From: Stentor coeruleus
Taxonomy: Eukaryota > Ciliophora > Heterotrichea > Heterotrichida > Stentoridae
Direction: 5' to 3'
Assembly: GCA_001970955.1 (NCBI GenBank)
Contig: MPUH01000101.1
Coordinates: forward strand, 43,414 to 107,413
Length of the DNA stretch: 64,000 nt
The notes below the pieces were generated by a model that saw only the letters and a list, made by a program, of their open reading frames with translations, made no database searches and was not told the origin of the DNA. The translations under genes and the position numbers were made by a program. Of this stretch, positions 59,959 through 64,000 are shown piece by piece (within the stretch, counting starts at the first letter, position 1; the number at the start of each line of letters is the position of its first letter).

Positions 59959-61986
59959 ATGGACCGTAAGTATCTATGGATTGATCCGAATTCTTTCGCC
60001 AAAACCTCCAGTCCAGAAGGCAAGCATCTCCATTGGGTTACCGACCTATCTGATGAGTTACCAATTGTCATGGGTGAATCAAATTACTCAAATACTTCAC
60101 CTCTAACAGTTCCAGACCTTTTCACGATAGCTCTAAAAACTCATGCTAATCGTGGAGCCTTACGATACAAAAAAGAAGGTAAAGGTCAATGGATTGCTTG
60201 GACTTACTTACAATATTACAATGATAGTAAAAAATTTGCCGCATCACTTATAGCCTTAAATATAAAAGCTTTTAGTACAACAAATATAATAGGATTTAAT
60301 TCCCCACAATGGGTAATTGGATTCAATGGGACTATTTTTGCTGGATGTATTCCAGTTGGAACATATACAACAAATAATGTTGAAGCTTGTGAATATATTG
60401 CAGGACACAGTGAAGCTCAGCTTATATTAGTGCAAAATGAAGTCCAATTGAAAAAATATTTAAAATTATGGCCGAGTTATCCAAAAATCAAAGCTATTGT
60501 TGTATATTGGCCTGGGAAAGAACTTGAAAGTTTGAGGAAGAATCTACCAATTTATACATGGGATGAGTTTATGAAAATGCATAGTCCTAAAGATTTAGCT
60601 GAAGTTGATATACGTATAGGGAATATCAGACCTACACAAGTTGCGACTATTGTTTATACATCAGGTACAACAGGTCCTCCTAAAGGAGTTCTTTTAAGCC
60701 ATGATAATTGCACATGGACATTTAAAACAATTATAGACTCAAGTCAATTATTAGGTGATGATGAAAGAACAGTTTCTTATTTACCATTAAGCCATAGTGC
60801 AGCTCAGCAACTTGATATTTTTGCTGCAATTATATCAAAAGCTGATGTTTATTTTGCTGATGAAAAAGCTCTACAAGGTTCACTTGTTAATACTATGAAA
60901 GAAGCTCGACCAACTTTTTTTTTCGGTGTTCCAAGAGTGTTTGAGAAAATGGAGGAAAAAATCAGAGCTATTGGGGCGAATAGAAGCGGCTGGCAAAAAT
61001 CTGTAGCTGATTGGGCTAAAAGAGTAGGTTTTGAGAATAGTCTTAATCAAGTTCATGGTAGACCAACAACATTTTCATATTCAATAGTAAAAAGACTTGT
61101 TTTTGATAAAATTAAAGAAGGTTTGGGATTAGATCAATGCAAAATTATTGCAGTTGGTGCTGCACCTATATCTAAAGCTTGTCTTGAATACTTTTTAAGC
61201 TTGAATGTTATACTTATGAATGTATATGGGATGTCTGAATCTTCAGCTCCAGAAACATTAAACATTTTAAATAAATGTAATATTTATAGTGCTGGATGTG
61301 CTATTGAAGGTACTGATTTAGTTATAAAAAGTCCTAATGGTCAGATACTTCCTAGAGGTGAACAAGGGGAGATTTGCTTCCGTGGTCGGAATAAATTTAT
61401 GGGTTATTATAAAAATGATGCTGCAACTAAGGAAACTATTGATTTAGAAGGTTTTATACACTCAGGAGATAAAGGATATCTTGATGAAAAAGGTTTTCTT
61501 TATATAACAGGTCGTTATAAAGAACTTATTATAACAGCTGGTGGAGAAAATATTCCTCCTATACTTATTGAAGATGCTGTTAAAGAAAAATGTAGTATTA
61601 TAAGTAATGCTTTTTTGATTGGTGATGCTAGAAAGTATTTAAGTATGCTTATTAGTTTTAAATCAAAACCTACTGCTGATGGAAATTTTACTAATGAACT
61701 TACATTGGAAGTTGTTGAGAAACTTAGTCAAATGGGTGCTAAAGTAACAACTACAGAAGAAGCGGCTAGTAATCAGATTGTTATGAAGTATATACAAGGA
61801 ATTATTGATTATGTGAATAAACAGTCAACATCTAGAGCTCAGGAAATTAAAAAGTTTAAGTTTATAATACAAGATTTCTCAATTGCTGGAGGAGAACTAA
61901 CCCCTACACTTAAAGTGAAAAGAAAGGTTGTTTTAGATAAGTATAAGGCGCTGATTGAGAAAATGTATGCAGACCCTAAGCTATAG
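59959..61986 (+). CDS. Long-chain acyl-CoA synthetase, bubblegum (ACSBG) type
   Basis: 675 residues, about the length of ACSBG enzymes. It activates fatty acids to acyl-CoA using ATP and CoA. The AMP-binding motif YTSGTTGPPKG is at about 232-242, the A5-type motif YGMSESSAPET at about 425-435, GYYKNDAATKETID and the HSGDKGYLDEKGFLYITGR block (about 497-515) supply the ATP/adenylate contacts, and a lysine-containing C-terminal KVKRKVV is the catalytic-loop end. SESSAPET in place of the usual TE-S/T sequence is characteristic of the bubblegum group. No membrane anchor is evident. It is followed 470 bp downstream by a close paralog in the same orientation. Confidence 0.93.
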   Translation: MDRKYLWIDPNSFAKTSSPEGKHLHWVTDLSDELPIVMGESNYSNTSPLTVPDLFTIALKTHANRGALRYKKEGKGQWIAWTYLQYYNDSKKFAASLIALNIKAFSTTNIIGFNSPQWVIGFNGTIFAGCIPVGTYTTNNVEACEYIAGHSEAQLILVQNEVQLKKYLKLWPSYPKIKAIVVYWPGKELESLRKNLPIYTWDEFMKMHSPKDLAEVDIRIGNIRPTQVATIVYTSGTTGPPKGVLLSHDNCTWTFKTIIDSSQLLGDDERTVSYLPLSHSAAQQLDIFAAIISKADVYFADEKALQGSLVNTMKEARPTFFFGVPRVFEKMEEKIRAIGANRSGWQKSVADWAKRVGFENSLNQVHGRPTTFSYSIVKRLVFDKIKEGLGLDQCKIIAVGAAPISKACLEYFLSLNVILMNVYGMSESSAPETLNILNKCNIYSAGCAIEGTDLVIKSPNGQILPRGEQGEICFRGRNKFMGYYKNDAATKETIDLEGFIHSGDKGYLDEKGFLYITGRYKELIITAGGENIPPILIEDAVKEKCSIISNAFLIGDARKYLSMLISFKSKPTADGNFTNELTLEVVEKLSQMGAKVTTTEEAASNQIVMKYIQGIIDYVNKQSTSRAQEIKKFKFIIQDFSIAGGELTPTLKVKRKVVLDKYKALIEKMYADPKL

Positions 61987-62458
61987 TTTGAATTAAAATT
62001 TTAGATAGGAGGCAATTAGATTTTTTATATTTTATATCAGTTGTGAGATTTTATAGATTATTTTATAATTCTAAGTTGATTTAATCTTCAGTATAGACAA
62101 TTAAAACTTTTTGAATAATAAAGGCTGTTTAAATATTTTTAGTTTCATTTGCATATTAGATATGTTATTGAATTAAGGATTTAAAAAAGCTAAAAAATTA
62201 TCTATAATTTAATCAAGGGCTGGACAATAGTCAAGCGATAATTCCTAACTAATACTAATCTATAATTTAATAATTCTATTATAGTTTATTATAAATTTTT
62301 AAAATTTATTTCTCTAAAAGACCATGGGTCTTATAAATTGTGATAACATTAAATTTTCTTTATATTATCGCAGTCAATATTTCATCCACTAGGACAACAA
62401 AAAGACATACAAATTTAACTCTTCTCAATATTTTGGTCAAATTATTAAAGGATAAAAA
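61987..62458. other. Spacer between tandem acyl-CoA synthetase genes
   Basis: AT-rich. Holds two sequences shared in inverted orientation with other spacers: caagggctggacaat (62214-62228) and the 20-mer at 62240-62259. No gene. Confidence 0.55.
62214..62259. repeat. Short dispersed sequences shared with two other spacers
   Basis: 62214-62228 is the reverse complement of 13293-13307 (15 nt). 62240-62259 is the reverse complement of 18522-18541 (20 nt). Their closeness here and separation elsewhere may mark a small, decayed mobile element. Confidence 0.3.
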
Positions 62459-64000
62459 ATGGAACGCAAACATTTGTGGATTGACCCAAGATCATTCACC
62501 AAACTCTCAAGCCCAGACAACAAGTACCTCCATTGGATAACTGACATAACTGATGAATTACCAATCATTATGTCCGAGTCCGGTTTTGCAAGTTCTCCAC
62601 CTTTAACAATCCCAGACCTTTTCACATCAGCTCTAAAAACCCATTCAAATCGTATAGCCTTACGATACAAAAATGAAGGTAAAGGTCAATGGATTACTTG
62701 GACTTACTCACAATACTACAATGATAGTAAAAAATTTGCCGCTTCACTTATTGCCTTAGGTCTTAAATCTTTTAGTACAACAAACATAATAGGATTTAAT
62801 TCCCCACAATGGGTAATTGGATTCAATGGAACTATTTTTGCCGGATGTATTCCAGTTGGAACATATACAACAAATAATGTTGAAGCTTGTGAGTATATTG
62901 TTAATCATAGTGAAGCTCAACTTATATTAGTACAAAATGAAATTCAATTAAAAAAATATTTAGAATTGTGGCCGAAATGTCCAAATATTAAAGCTATTGT
63001 TGTGTATTGGCCTGGGAAAGAACTTGAAAGCTTGAGGAAAAACTTACCGATTTATACTTGGGATGAGTTTATGAAAATGCATGGTCCTCAGGATTTGGCA
63101 GAAGTGGATGTTAGGGTTGGGAATATCAGACCTACACAAGTTGCGACTATTGTTTATACATCAGGTACAACAGGTCAGCCCAAAGGAGTTCTTTTAAGTC
63201 ATGACAACTGCACATGGACATTTAAGACAATTGTAGAATCAACTCTGATGTTGACTGATCATGAAAGAACAATTTCTTATTTACCATTAAGCCATAGTGC
63301 AGCTCTACAACTTGATATTTTTTCTGCAATTTTTACTAAATCTGAAGTTTATTTTGCTGATGAAAAAGCTATGCAAGGCTCATTGGTTACAACTTTAAAA
63401 GAAGCTCGACCAACTTTTTTTTTCGGTGTTCCAAGAGTATTTGAGAAAATTGAAGAAAAAATCAGAGCCGTTGGGGCGAATAAAACCGGCTGGCAAAAAT
63501 CTTTAGCTGACTGGGTTAAAAGAGTAGGTTTTGAGAATAGTCTTAACCAAATTCATGGTAGGCCAACAACATTTTCATATTCAATAGTAAAAAGACTTGT
63601 TTTTGATAAAATTAAAGAAGGTTTGGGATTAGATCAAAGTAAAGTTATTGCAGTTGGTGCTGCACCTATATCAAAATCTTGTTTTGAATACTTTTTAAGC
63701 TTGAATATTATACTCATGAATGGATATGGGATGTCTGAATCTTCAGCTCCAGAAACTATAAATATTCTAGAAAAATGTAATGTTTATAGTGCTGGATGTG
63801 CTATTGAAGGTACTGAACTTGTTATAAAAAGTCCTAATGGTCAGATTCTTCCTAGTGGTGAACAGGGAGAGATTTGTTTCCGTGGTCGGAATAAATTTAT
63901 GGGTTATTATAAAAATGATGTTGCAACTAAGGAAACTATTGATTTAGAAGGTTTTATACACTCAGGAGATAAAGGATATCTTGATGAAAAAGGTTTTCTT
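62459..64000 (+). CDS. Second bubblegum-type acyl-CoA synthetase, cut by window end
   Basis: 514 codons are visible, open to the right edge. The frame aligns with the first copy with no gap from ATG to the shared end (both 1542 nt), and all motifs are kept: YTSGTTGQPKG, YGMSESSAPET, GYYKNDVATKETID and HSGDKGYLDEKGFL. Differences cluster in the first 60 residues (MERKHLWIDPRSFTKLSS versus MDRKYLWIDPNSFAKTSS) and around 245-290, while long stretches are almost identical even at third codon positions, which suggests recent gene conversion. It is probably an active isozyme with a shifted substrate or expression. Confidence 0.92.
   Translation, partial: MERKHLWIDPRSFTKLSSPDNKYLHWITDITDELPIIMSESGFASSPPLTIPDLFTSALKTHSNRIALRYKNEGKGQWITWTYSQYYNDSKKFAASLIALGLKSFSTTNIIGFNSPQWVIGFNGTIFAGCIPVGTYTTNNVEACEYIVNHSEAQLILVQNEIQLKKYLELWPKCPNIKAIVVYWPGKELESLRKNLPIYTWDEFMKMHGPQDLAEVDVRVGNIRPTQVATIVYTSGTTGQPKGVLLSHDNCTWTFKTIVESTLMLTDHERTISYLPLSHSAALQLDIFSAIFTKSEVYFADEKAMQGSLVTTLKEARPTFFFGVPRVFEKIEEKIRAVGANKTGWQKSLADWVKRVGFENSLNQIHGRPTTFSYSIVKRLVFDKIKEGLGLDQSKVIAVGAAPISKSCFEYFLSLNIILMNGYGMSESSAPETINILEKCNVYSAGCAIEGTELVIKSPNGQILPSGEQGEICFRGRNKFMGYYKNDVATKETIDLEGFIHSGDKGYLDEKGFL

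Overview
The window looks like macronuclear DNA of a heterotrich ciliate, most likely Stentor coeruleus or a close relative. It is very AT-rich, gene-dense and intron-poor. Seven splits between coding segments are each repaired exactly by removing a 15-nt GTA...TAG (mostly GTAA...TAG) element, which is the published hallmark of Stentor introns. TAA, TAG and TGA all act as stops (the USP-like gene ends in TGA), so the standard code is used, unlike many other ciliates. The organism call is an inference; no marker such as rRNA lies in the window.

Layout. 1-10710: 5' part of an unknown gene, ribosomal stalk protein P1 (one tiny intron), glucosamine-6-phosphate N-acetyltransferase, a TPR/IQ protein, a C2H2 zinc-finger protein, then 3.3 kb without a gene. 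10711-21391: TSNAXIP1-like coiled coil, PDK1-like kinase with DFN instead of DFG, a 1132-residue otubain-like/charged-helix/zinc protein, a two-pass membrane protein (one intron), MPPED-type phosphoesterase, ribosomal S28e and a coiled coil. 21960-30052: EXD2-like exonuclease, RING/Kelch protein, a degraded repeat, a three-repeat Myb factor and a basic protein joined by an intron. 30053-44113: a degraded ORF, an inactive-looking USP with RanBP2 fingers (one intron), Kelch protein, MGC-start coiled coil, TMEM234, LRR/coiled-coil protein (two introns), relics, a small coiled coil, a Sec14-like protein and a membrane protein. 44114-59736: several coiled coils, a broken zinc-finger gene, a degenerate kinesin, an ELAPOR-type receptor and a two-exon basic protein that meets it stop-to-stop. 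59959-64000: two tandem bubblegum-type acyl-CoA synthetases, the second cut by the window end.

There is no operon logic. Genes lie on both strands with short spacers. The mix (ribosome, signalling, lipid activation, many coiled coils of ciliary or cortical type) is what one expects of a large ciliate. Main items for a second look: the tiny introns; an orientation-independent composition switch in spacers (G-rich after a gene, C-rich before the next); TATATAA abutting several start codons; four proteins with altered catalytic motifs (otubain-like, USP-like, kinesin-like, PDK1-like); several decayed ORFs, including a related pair at 26.3 and 41.3 kb; and four single-N positions flanked by near-perfect duplications, which look like assembly joins.
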